DNA from: a bacterium | GTDB lineage: Bacteria > SZUA-182 > DTGQ01 | Reading direction: 5' to 3' | Assembly: GCA_040755755.1 (NCBI GenBank) | Contig: JBFLZW010000040.1 | Span: 1 to 13,156, forward strand | Length of the DNA: 13,156 nt | Shown: piece after piece, positions 6,551 through 13,123 of the stretch | Position numbering within the stretch: the stretch's first letter is position 1 | Layout: every line of letters starts with the position of its first letter | The notes under the pieces: model-generated | Seen by the model: only the letters and a program-made list of their open reading frames with translations | The model's database searches: none | What the model was told of the DNA's origin: nothing | Position numbers and translations under genes: made by a program

Positions 6551-7732
6551 CTATTCCCGGACCGTGAGATAGGTGATAAGTTCCTTGACCTTTCCGGTTT
6601 GCCTGATTTCCTGAAGATCCCGGATGACCTGCTCGATATGGGCGATTCCAAGGTCCCGCCCCCCAAGGCCATAGATATAATTGATCACCGCCGGCCGGGG
6701 AGAAAGGTCGTACAGGGCGGAGCGGACTTCGGAAAAGACCGGGCCTCCGGCAGCGCCAAAGGAATCACAGCGGTCCATAACTGCCAGGGCTTTAACCTGT
6801 CCAAGTGCCGCCTGCAGCTCTTCCATGGGGAATGGACGAAAGAGTCGAAGCTTGATCAGCCCCACCTTGACTCCCCGCTCACGCGCCTCATCTACCACGA
6901 ACCGGGCGGTTCCGGCTGAAGAGCCGAGGGTGAGGATGGCGATCTCGGCGTCCTCCAGGCGATAGGTTTCAAAAAAGCCGTATTTTCTTCCGCTTACAGC
7001 GGCAAAATCCTGAGCCACTTTCAGGATCACCGGCTTGGCAAGTTTCATGGCTTCGGCCTGCTGGCGTTTGTGCTCGGAATAGTAATCCTGAAGGTCCAGT
7101 GGTCCGAACGTGACCGGTTGTTTTATATTTAACAGAGGATAGAGGGGGATATACTCCCCGATAAAATCCTTGACCTGCTGATCAGATAAAAGCTCAAGAT
7201 TTTCAATCGAATGGCTGATGATAAAACCATCCATGCCGACCATTACCGGAAGCCGTACATCCCTGTTCTGGCCGATGACGACGGCCTGAATGAGGTTGTC
7301 GTATGCTTCCTGGGCATTTTCCGAATAAAACTGAATCCACCCGGAATCCCTGGCTCCCATGCCGTCACTGTGGTCTCCATGGATATTGATGGGCGCGCTC
7401 AGTGCCCGGTTGACCACCATCATGACGATCGGCAGGCGATTGCCGGAGGCGATATAGAGCATTTCCCACATCAGGGCAAGACCATTGGCTGAAGTTGCGG
7501 TCATGACCCGTCCGCCTGCTGCGGCAGCCCCGATGCAGGCGCTCATGGCACTATGTTCACTCTCTACCGTCACCAGTTCCGTATCCACTTTCCCGTCGGC
7601 AACGAACGAGGCAAACTGCTGCATCACCTCGGTTGAAGGCGTAATCGGATAGGCGGCACAGACATCCGGATTGATTTGCCTCATGGCGTTGGCCACGGCG
7701 ATATTGCCGGTCATAGCTACCGGTTTCCCCAT
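6551..7732 (-). CDS. porA: 2-oxoacid (pyruvate):ferredoxin oxidoreductase, alpha subunit
   Basis: This is the large non-cluster subunit, which contributes to the thiamine diphosphate and substrate site together with PorB. Family marks include AYPITPSTEV at 27-36 (substrate/thiamine-contacting threonine), ESEHSAMSACIGAAAAGG at about 57-74, SANGLALMWEML and RLPIVMMVVNRA. The last third (from about residue 270) is the Rossmann-like C-terminal domain (ILTLGSSAGTARFVVDEA...VGLIKLRLFRPFP). The length of 393 residues matches multi-subunit PorA rather than the roughly 1200-residue fused enzymes. AAGGGGG about 10 nt before the ATG serves as ribosome-binding site. It lies 45 bp after porD and 48 bp before porB, within one transcription unit. 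Confidence 0.95.
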   Translation of the reverse strand: MGKPVAMTGNIAVANAMRQINPDVCAAYPITPSTEVMQQFASFVADGKVDTELVTVESEHSAMSACIGAAAAGGRVMTATSANGLALMWEMLYIASGNRLPIVMMVVNRALSAPINIHGDHSDGMGARDSGWIQFYSENAQEAYDNLIQAVVIGQNRDVRLPVMVGMDGFIISHSIENLELLSDQQVKDFIGEYIPLYPLLNIKQPVTFGPLDLQDYYSEHKRQQAEAMKLAKPVILKVAQDFAAVSGRKYGFFETYRLEDAEIAILTLGSSAGTARFVVDEARERGVKVGLIKLRLFRPFPMEELQAALGQVKALAVMDRCDSFGAAGGPVFSEVRSALYDLSPRPAVINYIYGLGGRDLGIAHIEQVIRDLQEIRQTGKVKELITYLTVRE

Positions 7733-7777
7733 TTTGTTTAAACCCCCTTCCTTATCATGTGCGCTTTTTGATCCTTA

Positions 7778-8071
7778 TTAGAGTTTGGCTTCCTCAACCA
7801 TCTGAATCGCGTTGGCCGGACATTCATGGGCACAGACTCCACACCCCTTGCAATAGCGAAGATCAATCCCCTTGATCTTTTCATTTTCGACCGCAATAGC
7901 TGAATCCGGGCAGTAAATCCAGCAGAACAGGCAGTTTTTGCAGGACTCCCTGTCCATGACCGGACGAAAAGTCCGCCAGCCCCCGGTTTCATACCGGGCC
8001 GAATTTCCCGCTTCAAGGATCATTCCACCGATAGGGATCTCCTTCCACCCCTTCAATTTGCTGGTACTCAT
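7778..8071 (-). CDS. porD: 2-oxoacid:ferredoxin oxidoreductase, delta (2[4Fe-4S] ferredoxin) subunit
   Basis: This 97-residue bacterial-type ferredoxin subunit passes electrons from the PorB cluster to external ferredoxin. Two CxxCxxCxxxC motifs are complete: C44-C47-C50-C54 (CKNCLFCWIYCP) and C74-C77-C80-C84 (CKGCGVCAHECP), each followed by the usual proline. The N-terminal 40 residues, including GWRTFRPVMD, are the normal PorD extension that packs against the enzyme. Its ATG overlaps the porC stop by 4 nt (ATGA), indicating translational coupling and equal stoichiometry. Confidence 0.95.
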   Translation of the reverse strand: MSTSKLKGWKEIPIGGMILEAGNSARYETGGWRTFRPVMDRESCKNCLFCWIYCPDSAIAVENEKIKGIDLRYCKGCGVCAHECPANAIQMVEEAKL

Positions 8072-8640
8072 TCGCCTTTTACCTCCTCGTAGGCCCGGGT
8101 GATGGCCTCAATGTTTTTTTTCACTATCTCGGCACTCAACTTTTTGCCTAAATTGACCTTGGTGTCTTCTATCAGATGTTCCTTGCTGATGGTGTCCGTT
8201 ATTCTGGCCAGAGCGCCCAGGATGGGAGTATTGGGAATGGGTTTGCCCAGGGTCTCAAGAGCGATGCGCGTTGCATCCACGGTAAAGACCGCTCCATGAG
8301 CGATGCGGTAGGTTTCTCGCACCGTTTTGGGATCGTCCGGGGTGTTGATGATGAAGATGGCATCCTGCGGCGTCCCTTCCGTTACATCCACCGTGCCCAG
8401 TAAGGTAGCGTCAACCACGGCCACAATTTTGGGATTGGTAACCTGGCAATGAAGCGACATGGGTTTGGCCGAAACCCGGTTGTAGGCCCGCAGGGGTGCC
8501 CCCATCCGCTCCGGCCCGTACTCCGGGAATGCCTGGACGTACTTGCCTTGGCTCATAGCCGTTTCAGCAAAGATTTTGGCTGCCGTGACAGTTCCCTGCC
8601 CCCCTCTGCCATGCCAGCGCACTTCAGTTATTTCCTGCAT
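8068..8640 (-). CDS. porC: 2-oxoacid:ferredoxin oxidoreductase, gamma subunit
   Basis: The gamma subunit forms the CoA-contacting domain of the enzyme. The N-terminal WHGRGGQGTVTAAKIFAE at about 9-26 is the diagnostic GRGGQG loop of the POR gamma family, followed by FPEYGPERMGAPLRAYNRVS at about 39-58. The length, 190 residues, is typical. A strong ribosome-binding site (GGGGGAT) precedes the ATG by about 7 nt. It is the first gene of porCDAB, 88 bp after recR. I see no convincing separate promoter in that gap, so either read-through from recR or an unrecognised promoter drives the operon. Confidence 0.95.
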   Translation of the reverse strand: MQEITEVRWHGRGGQGTVTAAKIFAETAMSQGKYVQAFPEYGPERMGAPLRAYNRVSAKPMSLHCQVTNPKIVAVVDATLLGTVDVTEGTPQDAIFIINTPDDPKTVRETYRIAHGAVFTVDATRIALETLGKPIPNTPILGALARITDTISKEHLIEDTKVNLGKKLSAEIVKKNIEAITRAYEEVKGE

Positions 8641-8682
8641 AACTGATCCCCCTTATAGAGAAAGTTATGGTGAATGAAAATT

Positions 8683-8702
8683 GATCCCCCGGACGGGAGA
8701 TC
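8683..8702 (-). terminator. Possible terminator or attenuating hairpin between recR and porC
   Basis: GATCCCCCG and CGGGAGATC form a near-perfect 9-bp stem (one mismatch), realistically closing over a 4-6 nt loop. On the minus strand it is followed by AATTTTCATTC, a short T-rich tail. It would partly or fully end the dnaX-ybaB-recR transcript before the por operon. Confidence 0.4.
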
Positions 8703-8728
8703 CTCGTGAGATTTACCATCTTCATAAA

Positions 8729-9322
8729 CTACATCTCCAGCTTCCCTTCAAGGGCTTTCGTAACCGTGACCTCATCGGCATACTCCAGCTCGCTTCCCAC
8801 AGGAAGCCCCCGGGCAATCCGGTATACCTTGACTCCCAAGGGCTTGAGGAGTCGTGAAAGATAGGTGGCGGTGGCTTCTCCTTCCGCATTCGGGTTGGTA
8901 GCCAGGATCACTTCTTTCACCGCCGCAGATTTGACCCGCTCAATCAGACTGTCGATTTTCAGGTTTTCCGGCCCGATCCCATCCAGGGGAGAAATGGCTC
9001 CCATGAGAACATGGTACATCCCCCGGTATTCTCCCGTCTTTTCAATGACCAGGATGTCTTTGGGCTCTTCCACTACACAGATGGTCTGGCCGTCACGTTT
9101 GGTATTGGTGCAGATCTCGCAGGGGTCTGTCTCGGTAATATTGCTGCAAATAGAGCAGTATCTTACCTTCTCCTTGACCTGCATGATTGCCCTGGCCAGT
9201 TTATCCGCCTCCTGGCCGGAGATCCTCAATACATAAAAAGAAAGACGCTGGGCTGTTTTTAAGCCGATGCCGGGCATCTTTTTAAATTCTTTTACCAGTT
9301 CATCCACTGCTCGAATAGACAC
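8729..9322 (-). CDS. recR: Recombination mediator protein RecR
   Basis: RecR works with RecF/RecO to load RecA on gapped single-stranded DNA. Domains appear in family order: a helix-hairpin-helix at about 16-27 (MPGIGLKTAQRL), a four-cysteine zinc finger C56-C59-C68-C71, then a Toprim domain from about 79 to 175 (ICVVEEPKDILVIEKTGEYRG, with E85/E86 in the acidic position) and a C-terminal VGSELEYADEVTVTKAL tail. The length of 197 residues is standard. The start codon is GTG (9320-9322), with AGGGGGA upstream at a rather long spacing of about 15 nt. It closes the dnaX-ybaB-recR cluster, 28 bp after ybaB. Confidence 0.97.
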   Translation of the reverse strand: MSIRAVDELVKEFKKMPGIGLKTAQRLSFYVLRISGQEADKLARAIMQVKEKVRYCSICSNITETDPCEICTNTKRDGQTICVVEEPKDILVIEKTGEYRGMYHVLMGAISPLDGIGPENLKIDSLIERVKSAAVKEVILATNPNAEGEATATYLSRLLKPLGVKVYRIARGLPVGSELEYADEVTVTKALEGKLEM

Positions 9323-9350
9323 AGCTTTTTCTTATATTCCCCCTGACAGG

Positions 9351-9662
9351 TTAAAATAACCCTGGGATTTTTAAATTTCCGGTGGCTTTATTGATAGCCT
9401 GGGCTACCATTTCCTGAGCATTGTCTATGGCCTTGTTGACAGCGGCAATGACCAGGTCCTGAAGCATTTCGATATCCTGCGGGTTAACCACTTCGGGATC
9501 GATTTTAATCTCGACGATACGCTGCTTGCCATTGGCCACCACTTTAACCATGCCTCCCCCTGCCTCGGCCTCCACAGTCTGCAATTCAACTTCCTTCTGC
9601 ACCCGAAGTACCTTGGCCTGTATTTCCTGGGCTTGCTTCATCATTTGATTGAAACCCTTCAT
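9351..9662 (-). CDS. ebfC: YbaB/EbfC family nucleoid-associated protein
   Basis: This small DNA-binding protein of 103 residues usually sits between dnaX and recR. The N-terminal helix (MKGFNQMMKQAQEIQAKV) is followed by the conserved VEAEAGGGMVKVVANGKQ segment at about 30-47, then KIDPEVVNPQDIEMLQDLVIAAVNKAI at about 53-79, and a tail ending in KIPGLF; all are typical of the family. It forms dimers that bind and compact DNA; the link to recombination is mostly by gene neighbourhood. GGAGGG precedes the ATG by about 5 nt. The 91-bp gap to dnaX contains heptad repeats. Confidence 0.95.
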   Translation of the reverse strand: MKGFNQMMKQAQEIQAKVLRVQKEVELQTVEAEAGGGMVKVVANGKQRIVEIKIDPEVVNPQDIEMLQDLVIAAVNKAIDNAQEMVAQAINKATGNLKIPGLF

Positions 9663-9684
9663 TTTTCCCTCCGCGAATGAAAAA

Positions 9685-9722
9685 GTTATCAGCTATCAGT
9701 TTTCCTGCTGACCACTGACCAC
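9685..9722. repeat. Heptad repeats between dnaX and ebfC
   Basis: GTTATCA and GCTATCA (minus-strand TGATAAC/TGATAGC) at 9685-9698 face two TGACCAC units at 9709-9722, so two short 7-bp-period arrays are arranged in opposite directions in one gap. The unit sequences match those near porB and pgsA. Confidence 0.65.
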
Positions 9723-9753
9723 TTGTGCTCATGGTGATTGTTTTCCCCAGTAC

Positions 9754-11565
9754 TTAATCTTTCCGGAGAAAGGATACATCAGTTTGCACTATCTGAGCTG
9801 AAAATATTTCCGTTATAATCCTGGCCATAGGATAACGGCTTATTATAGCATCAATTTCCGTGGACGTACAGCCCTCTTTTTCCTCAGAAGATAAACACTT
9901 ACCCTGGCCTGATGATTCTCTGGCGCGGCATTCCAGGCGATAATGAGCACCGAAAACGGTTTGGCACCACCTTTGGAGCACTGACCGGGTTCCTTCCTTA
10001 TTGATCGTATCCAGGTAAAAGGGAGGGTTTTTCGGGAAGGAGAGAGTAACAGTATCCCCGGTAATTGAGTCCAGCCTGGCCTGCTGAAGAATCGGGGCCA
10101 GGGTCTGTTTCTCTTTTTTAATGCCATTGAGCATCGCAGACCATTTTTGCTCTGTGGAGGCCGGGGGACTTGCGGATGCCGGGGCTGCCGGGGTGGTGAA
10201 GGAGAGGGGAGAAGGGGAAGAAGAGGATAATTCCTCCGGTTCAAGGGGGCTGCAAGGCGTTTCCCCGACTGAAAGCGGCCTGCCCTGGGGGGCGGCGGGT
10301 TTGAGGAATCCGGCTGGCCCGGCTGACAGCGGCGGCTCGTGCAGCGGTGCATCCGGGGAAGGGGATGCAGGTGAATCTTTCGGTTCCACTTCTCCTTCTG
10401 CCATAAGCGTCCCGCCCAGGCGGAGGGCTTCTTCCAGGGCCGACATCCGCCGCAGAATCTCCGCAAACGAAGCCGATAGCTCCATTCTGGCCATCTGAAC
10501 CAGAGTCATCTCCAGGATGATCTGCGGATGCGAGGCTCCCCTCATCCGGTCAAGGCTCTGAACCAGGAGTTGAAAATACTGCTGAAGATCCTCCAGGCAG
10601 ACAAGGTCGCTCTGCTTTTTCAGCGGCAGCACTTCATCTTCACTGAGATCGAGCAGCGGGGCCGGATCATGGCAGGTTTTGCAAACCAGAAGATCCCGCA
10701 GGTAGTGCAGCAGTTGTTCGGCAAAAAAGCGAAGGTCATAGCCGCGCTCCAGGACCTGGGCAATACCTGATAAAATAGCCTGCGGCTGGTGGTTGAAGAC
10801 CGCTGCCCAGATTGCCTGTATCTGGTCTTTCTTGACCATTCCCAAAAGGTAGAGCACTTCATCGTAGCTGATATCTCCCTCACTGCACGAGATAACCTGA
10901 TCGAGAATGCTCTGGGCATCCCGCATACTTCCATCGGCAGACCGGGCAATGAGCGCAAGAACGGATGCCGATACCTCCCACCCCTGGGACTTCACCACAT
11001 CCTGCAGTGCGGCGGCGATTTCTCTCGGCTGGAGTCTTTTAAAGTCAAACCGCTGGCAGCGGGACAGAATCGTGGCCGGGATCTTGTGAGGTTCGGTTGT
11101 GGCAAAAATGAAAATGGCATGGCCGGGAGGCTCCTCCAGGGTTTTTAACAGCGCATTGAAAGCTGCGGTCGACAGCATGTGAACTTCATCAACAATGTAA
11201 ATCTTGTAACGTCCGGCGGTTGGCACATAACGGATTTTTTCCCGCAGATCCCTGATATCATCCACGCTGTTATTGGAAGCGCCGTCGATTTCCAGGACAT
11301 CCACAAAGCTGCCCTGAGTGATTTCCTGGCAGACTGCACAGCTATTGCAGGGCTCCCCCTTGCTGGCATTGGGGCAGTTGAGAGATTTAGCCAGAATTCT
11401 GGCTGTCGTGGTCTTGCCAACCCCGCGGGGGCCGGTAAACAGGAAGGAATGGGCAATTCGTCCGGACAGGATACTGTTTTTCAGCGTCTGGGTGATGTGC
11501 TGCTGCCCTACGACCTCCTGGAAAGCCTTCGGGCGACACTTTCTGGCTAAGACAAGATATGACAT
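9754..11565 (-). CDS. dnaX: DNA polymerase III subunit gamma/tau
   Basis: DnaX is the ATPase of the clamp loader that opens the beta sliding clamp. The 603-residue protein has the AAA+ core: Walker A GPRGVGKTTT at 45-54, the inserted zinc module C64, C73, C76, C79, Walker B IYIVDE at 122-127, sensor 1 around ATTEPHK at 155-161 and the arginine-finger SRC motif at 168-170. Domain III follows, then a Pro/Ser/Ala-rich linker (about 395-470) and a C-terminal tau-like domain (about 470-603, with SFPKNPPFYLDTI). The N-terminus reads LARKCRPKAF instead of the common YRKWRP, a mild deviation. I found no in-frame slippery heptamer with a downstream stop for making a short gamma form. It is the first protein gene after ffs. 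No good Shine-Dalgarno sequence precedes its ATG. Confidence 0.96.
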   Translation of the reverse strand: MSYLVLARKCRPKAFQEVVGQQHITQTLKNSILSGRIAHSFLFTGPRGVGKTTTARILAKSLNCPNASKGEPCNSCAVCQEITQGSFVDVLEIDGASNNSVDDIRDLREKIRYVPTAGRYKIYIVDEVHMLSTAAFNALLKTLEEPPGHAIFIFATTEPHKIPATILSRCQRFDFKRLQPREIAAALQDVVKSQGWEVSASVLALIARSADGSMRDAQSILDQVISCSEGDISYDEVLYLLGMVKKDQIQAIWAAVFNHQPQAILSGIAQVLERGYDLRFFAEQLLHYLRDLLVCKTCHDPAPLLDLSEDEVLPLKKQSDLVCLEDLQQYFQLLVQSLDRMRGASHPQIILEMTLVQMARMELSASFAEILRRMSALEEALRLGGTLMAEGEVEPKDSPASPSPDAPLHEPPLSAGPAGFLKPAAPQGRPLSVGETPCSPLEPEELSSSSPSPLSFTTPAAPASASPPASTEQKWSAMLNGIKKEKQTLAPILQQARLDSITGDTVTLSFPKNPPFYLDTINKEGTRSVLQRWCQTVFGAHYRLECRARESSGQGKCLSSEEKEGCTSTEIDAIISRYPMARIITEIFSAQIVQTDVSFLRKD

Positions 11566-11659
11566 GAGTGATTGCTGATCAGGTATTCGATTAGATGATT
11601 ATGAGAAAAATTCGAAATCCATCAGGCTGATGCCCCGGACTGTCAGCAGGCAATCAGTG

Positions 11660-11758
<99 letters not shown>

Positions 11759-11793
11759 TTTCTGTATTTACCTGTCATGCTCACAACGCCTTT

Positions 11794-11808
11794 CGGCATC
11801 AGAGAAAT
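11794..11808 (-). repeat. Short repeat 3' of tRNA-Ser(GGA), also found 3' of tRNA-Ser(CGA)
   Basis: The 15-mer CGGCATCAGAGAAAT (plus strand) recurs exactly at 11955-11969. On the minus strand each lies a few tens of bases after a tRNA-Ser 3' end and opens a small hairpin (GCC-GAAA-GGC here, ATGCC...GGCAT at the second). It is either a leftover of tandem duplication of the tRNA gene or a processing/termination element. Confidence 0.6.
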
Positions 11809-11830
11809 GCTCGCCGCTAAAACTCATGAA

Positions 11831-11923
11831 TGGCGGAGAGAGAGGGATTCGAACCCTCGAGGCGGCTTCTAACCACCCACACGATTTCCAGTCGTGCTCC
11901 TTAAGCCTCTCGGACATCTCTCC
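11831..11923 (-). tRNA. tRNA-Ser (GGA)
   Basis: The 93-nt gene folds as a class II tRNA. Acceptor strands are GGAGAGA and TCTCTCC, followed by discriminator G and an encoded CCA. The anticodon loop CTGGAAA gives anticodon GGA, reading UCC/UCU serine codons. A long variable arm (GTGGGTGGTTAGAAGCCGCC region) and the T-loop GGTTCGAATCC are present. Confidence 0.96.
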
Positions 11924-11954
11924 AACTCGGCTGTGCTGTGCTTAATGCCTTTTC

Positions 11955-11969
11955 CGGCATCAGAGAAAT
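11955..11969 (-). repeat. Second copy of the 15-bp post-tRNA repeat
   Basis: Exact copy of the 11794-11808 15-mer, 37 nt after the 3' end of tRNA-Ser(CGA). The larger context differs apart from a GCC...GGC hairpin. Confidence 0.6.
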
Positions 11970-12006
11970 ACATACCACATTCAGGACACGAAAGTCCATT
12001 GAAAAA

Positions 12007-12104
12007 TGGCGGAGAGGGTGGGATTCGAACCCACGTGCCCTGCTCATCACAGGACAAGTCGATTTCGAGTCGACCCCGTTACGGCCAGACTTCGGTACCT
12101 CTCC
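12007..12104 (-). tRNA. tRNA-Ser (CGA)
   Basis: The 98-nt class II tRNA has acceptor strands GGAGAGG and CCTCTCC, discriminator G and encoded CCA. The anticodon stem GTCGA/TCGAC encloses CTCGAAA, giving anticodon CGA for the UCG codon. The long variable arm and the GGTTCGAATCC T-loop are intact. Its first 26 nt overlap the end of the tadA reading frame on the same strand. Confidence 0.96.
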
Positions 12105-12588
12105 GTGAACTTTCATTCCTCAGTTGAGCAAAAAAATTCTGAAGTAAAAATAACGACTGCGATTTCCCTACTCCTTCAATGACCCGCAGGTTTTTATCTC
12201 CCCACAGTCCGATCACGCCGATTTTCGATCGCACGGAACCGGTTTTTGGCTCTCTGAGAGCATAAACCAGTTCCGAAATCCTGGCCAGGAGGATAGCTCC
12301 CAGACACATGAGGCAGGGCTCTACGGTTACATACATTCGGCAACCCGTCAACCTCCAGGTGCCGAGAGTAGAACCCGCCTGCCGGATGGCCAGAATCTCC
12401 GCATGGGCCGTAGGGTCCCCGGTTTCCTCAACCTGATTATGCCCCCGGCCAATGACCGCCTCCCCCTGAACCACGACGGCTCCGATGGGAACCTCGTTTT
12501 CCTTCAGAGCAAGCCCGGCTTCCTCCAAAGCAGCATCCATGAAAATTTCATGGATATTAATATCTTCTCTCCTGCTGTCCGGCACCAT
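12079..12588 (-). CDS. tadA: tRNA-specific adenosine deaminase TadA
   Basis: TadA converts the wobble adenosine (A34) of tRNA-Arg(ACG) to inosine. The deaminase zinc site is complete: H62-A-E64 (DPTAHAEI) and P91-C92-LM-C95 (EPCLMCLGA), with E64 as proton shuttle. Length is 169 residues from the first ATG. The conserved end FFAQLR falls at 152-157; the remaining 12 residues include codons inside tRNA-Ser(CGA), and the TAA stop lies in the tRNA D-arm region. The start is uncertain: the ATG at 12588 sits only about 10 nt after a -10-like box and has no strong Shine-Dalgarno sequence, while M17 (12540) matches the usual beginning of the deaminase domain (MDAALEEAG) but lies in a perfect palindrome. 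Downstream come two tRNAs, ffs and dnaX in the same direction. Confidence 0.95.
   Translation of the reverse strand: MVPDSRREDINIHEIFMDAALEEAGLALKENEVPIGAVVVQGEAVIGRGHNQVEETGDPTAHAEILAIRQAGSTLGTWRLTGCRMYVTVEPCLMCLGAILLARISELVYALREPKTGSVRSKIGVIGLWGDKNLRVIEGVGKSQSLFLLQNFFAQLRNESSRRGTEVWP
12535..12555. repeat. Perfect 10-bp-arm palindrome inside the tadA 5' end
   Basis: ATCCATGAAA (12535-12544) and TTTCATGGAT (12546-12555) are exact reverse complements around one base. The palindrome covers codons 12-18 of tadA, including the alternative ATG at M17. In RNA it could form an 8-bp stem with a 5-nt loop. Confidence 0.7.
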
Positions 12589-12598
12589 GATCTAGCCT

Positions 12599-12628
12599 AT
12601 AGTATCAGTATAAGCCTCGTAGTGTCAA
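12599..12628 (-). promoter_or_regulatory. Sigma70-type promoter for tadA and the tRNA/ffs cluster
   Basis: On the minus strand, TTGACA (12623-12628) is a perfect -35 box. After an 18-bp spacer comes TACTAT (12599-12604), four of six matches to TATAAT. Transcription would begin around 12592, only a few bases before the first tadA ATG. It is the best promoter-like sequence in the window and is suitably placed to drive tadA, the two tRNA-Ser genes and perhaps ffs. Confidence 0.6.
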
Positions 12629-12678
12629 GTAGTTTAATCGAGGTAAGAATTATCGGACCGAGTTTCCTCACCCACGTT

Positions 12679-12704
12679 GGCCACATATAAGGGCCACATA
12701 TAAG
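12679..12704. repeat. 13-bp perfect tandem duplication
   Basis: GGCCACATATAAG occurs twice, back to back (12679-12691 and 12692-12704), in the intergenic stretch between tadA and the small plus-strand ORF. No flanking mobile-element feature is visible. Confidence 0.85.
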
Positions 12705-12737
12705 CAAATTTTGAGAGTAAGGAATATGAATTTCCTG

Positions 12738-12766
12738 TTGACTATTATACATGTATATGATTAACT
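12738..12766 (+). promoter_or_regulatory. Possible promoter with internal palindrome upstream of the small ORF
   Basis: TTGACT (12738-12743) resembles a -35 box; 17 bp later TTAACT (12761-12766) is a poor -10 (three of six). Between them lies the perfect 12-bp palindrome TATACATGTATA (12746-12757), placed as a repressor operator would be. The ORF start is 40 bp downstream. Confidence 0.35.
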
Positions 12767-12805
12767 TTTAATGAAAGGCCGATACATGCAAAGAGGAATA
12801 AGATA

Positions 12806-13018
12806 ATGTCTGATAAGAAAATAAATAAGGTCTCTCGGGTTAATGACAGCATTGCGGTTAGCAAAATAGTCAGTAAAAAAGACCCTTCTCCTTCAAAGAT
12901 CTCGACTCATGTCAGCAGGATAGTTAAAAGCCCACCGATATCAGGGTCTTTCAAATCATCTGATTATAAAAGAGCTGTTTTGACTGCTATATCCAAAAGT
13001 AGCAGTAGCCATTCATAA
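12806..13018 (+). CDS. Small basic Lys/Ser-rich protein, unknown
   Basis: I do not recognise this 70-residue ORF. It starts with ATG preceded by AAGAGGA about 8 nt upstream, a reasonable ribosome-binding site, and ends TAA at 13016-13018. The product is rich in Lys and Ser, lacks Cys, Trp and any membrane segment, and ends in a serine run (KSSSSHS). The composition suggests a disordered, positively charged, possibly nucleic-acid-binding peptide; that is inference. It is the only intact plus-strand gene candidate, is A+T-rich unlike the neighbouring minus-strand genes, and has a promoter-like sequence with a palindrome before it. It could also be a chance ORF or a degraded remnant. Confidence 0.45.
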   Translation: MSDKKINKVSRVNDSIAVSKIVSKKDPSPSKISTHVSRIVKSPPISGSFKSSDYKRAVLTAISKSSSSHS

Positions 13019-13041
13019 TATCTAAAGGCAATGGCACTTAC

Positions 13042-13060
13042 ATAAGCCAAGCTTATAATA
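13042..13060. promoter_or_regulatory. Inverted repeat followed by TATAAT, similar to the site near the methyltransferase
   Basis: ATAAGC and GCTTAT form a 6-bp inverted repeat with a 3-bp centre, followed by a TATAAT hexamer. The 12-mer AGCTTATAATAT is shared with 2704-2715 upstream of the methyltransferase gene, where an inverted repeat also precedes it. Role unknown. Confidence 0.25.
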
Positions 13061-13099
13061 TAGAGAGGACACAAAGCACACAGGGAAAAAAGATCTCCC

Positions 13100-13123
13100 G
13101 CAGAGACGCAGAGACGCAGAGAA
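13100..13123. repeat. Three tandem copies of GCAGAGAC
   Basis: The 8-bp unit occurs at 13100, 13108 and 13116 (the last ends in A). Short GCAGAGAC arrays are familiar intergenic repeats in various bacterial genomes. The surrounding 13019-13156 stretch shows no coding sequence. Confidence 0.75.

Noticed and set aside
10110-10125. The run of A residues on the dnaX strand near codons for IKKEK as a programmed frameshift site.
   Set aside because: The run is not in the phase required for an A-AAA-AAG slippage heptamer, and no stop soon after or stimulatory hairpin was evident.
9843-10466. A 207-codon open frame in another minus-strand phase inside dnaX, possibly a frameshift product.
   Set aside because: It overlaps the Pro/Ser-rich linker and tau-like end of dnaX, where G+C-rich composition keeps other frames open. 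Its translation is Arg/Pro-rich with no recognisable domain, and I found no in-frame slippery heptamer leading into it.
11869-12057. A 62-codon minus-strand ORF with a CPECG zinc-ribbon-like piece between and across the two tRNA-Ser genes.
   Set aside because: Most of the frame lies within tRNA sequence (the RIPPSPPF segment is the usual translation of a tRNA 3' half), and only one Cys pair is present.
13100-13123. The GCAGAGAC array as the start of a CRISPR.
   Set aside because: The units are 8 bp, directly abutting and without spacers, so it is a simple tandem repeat.
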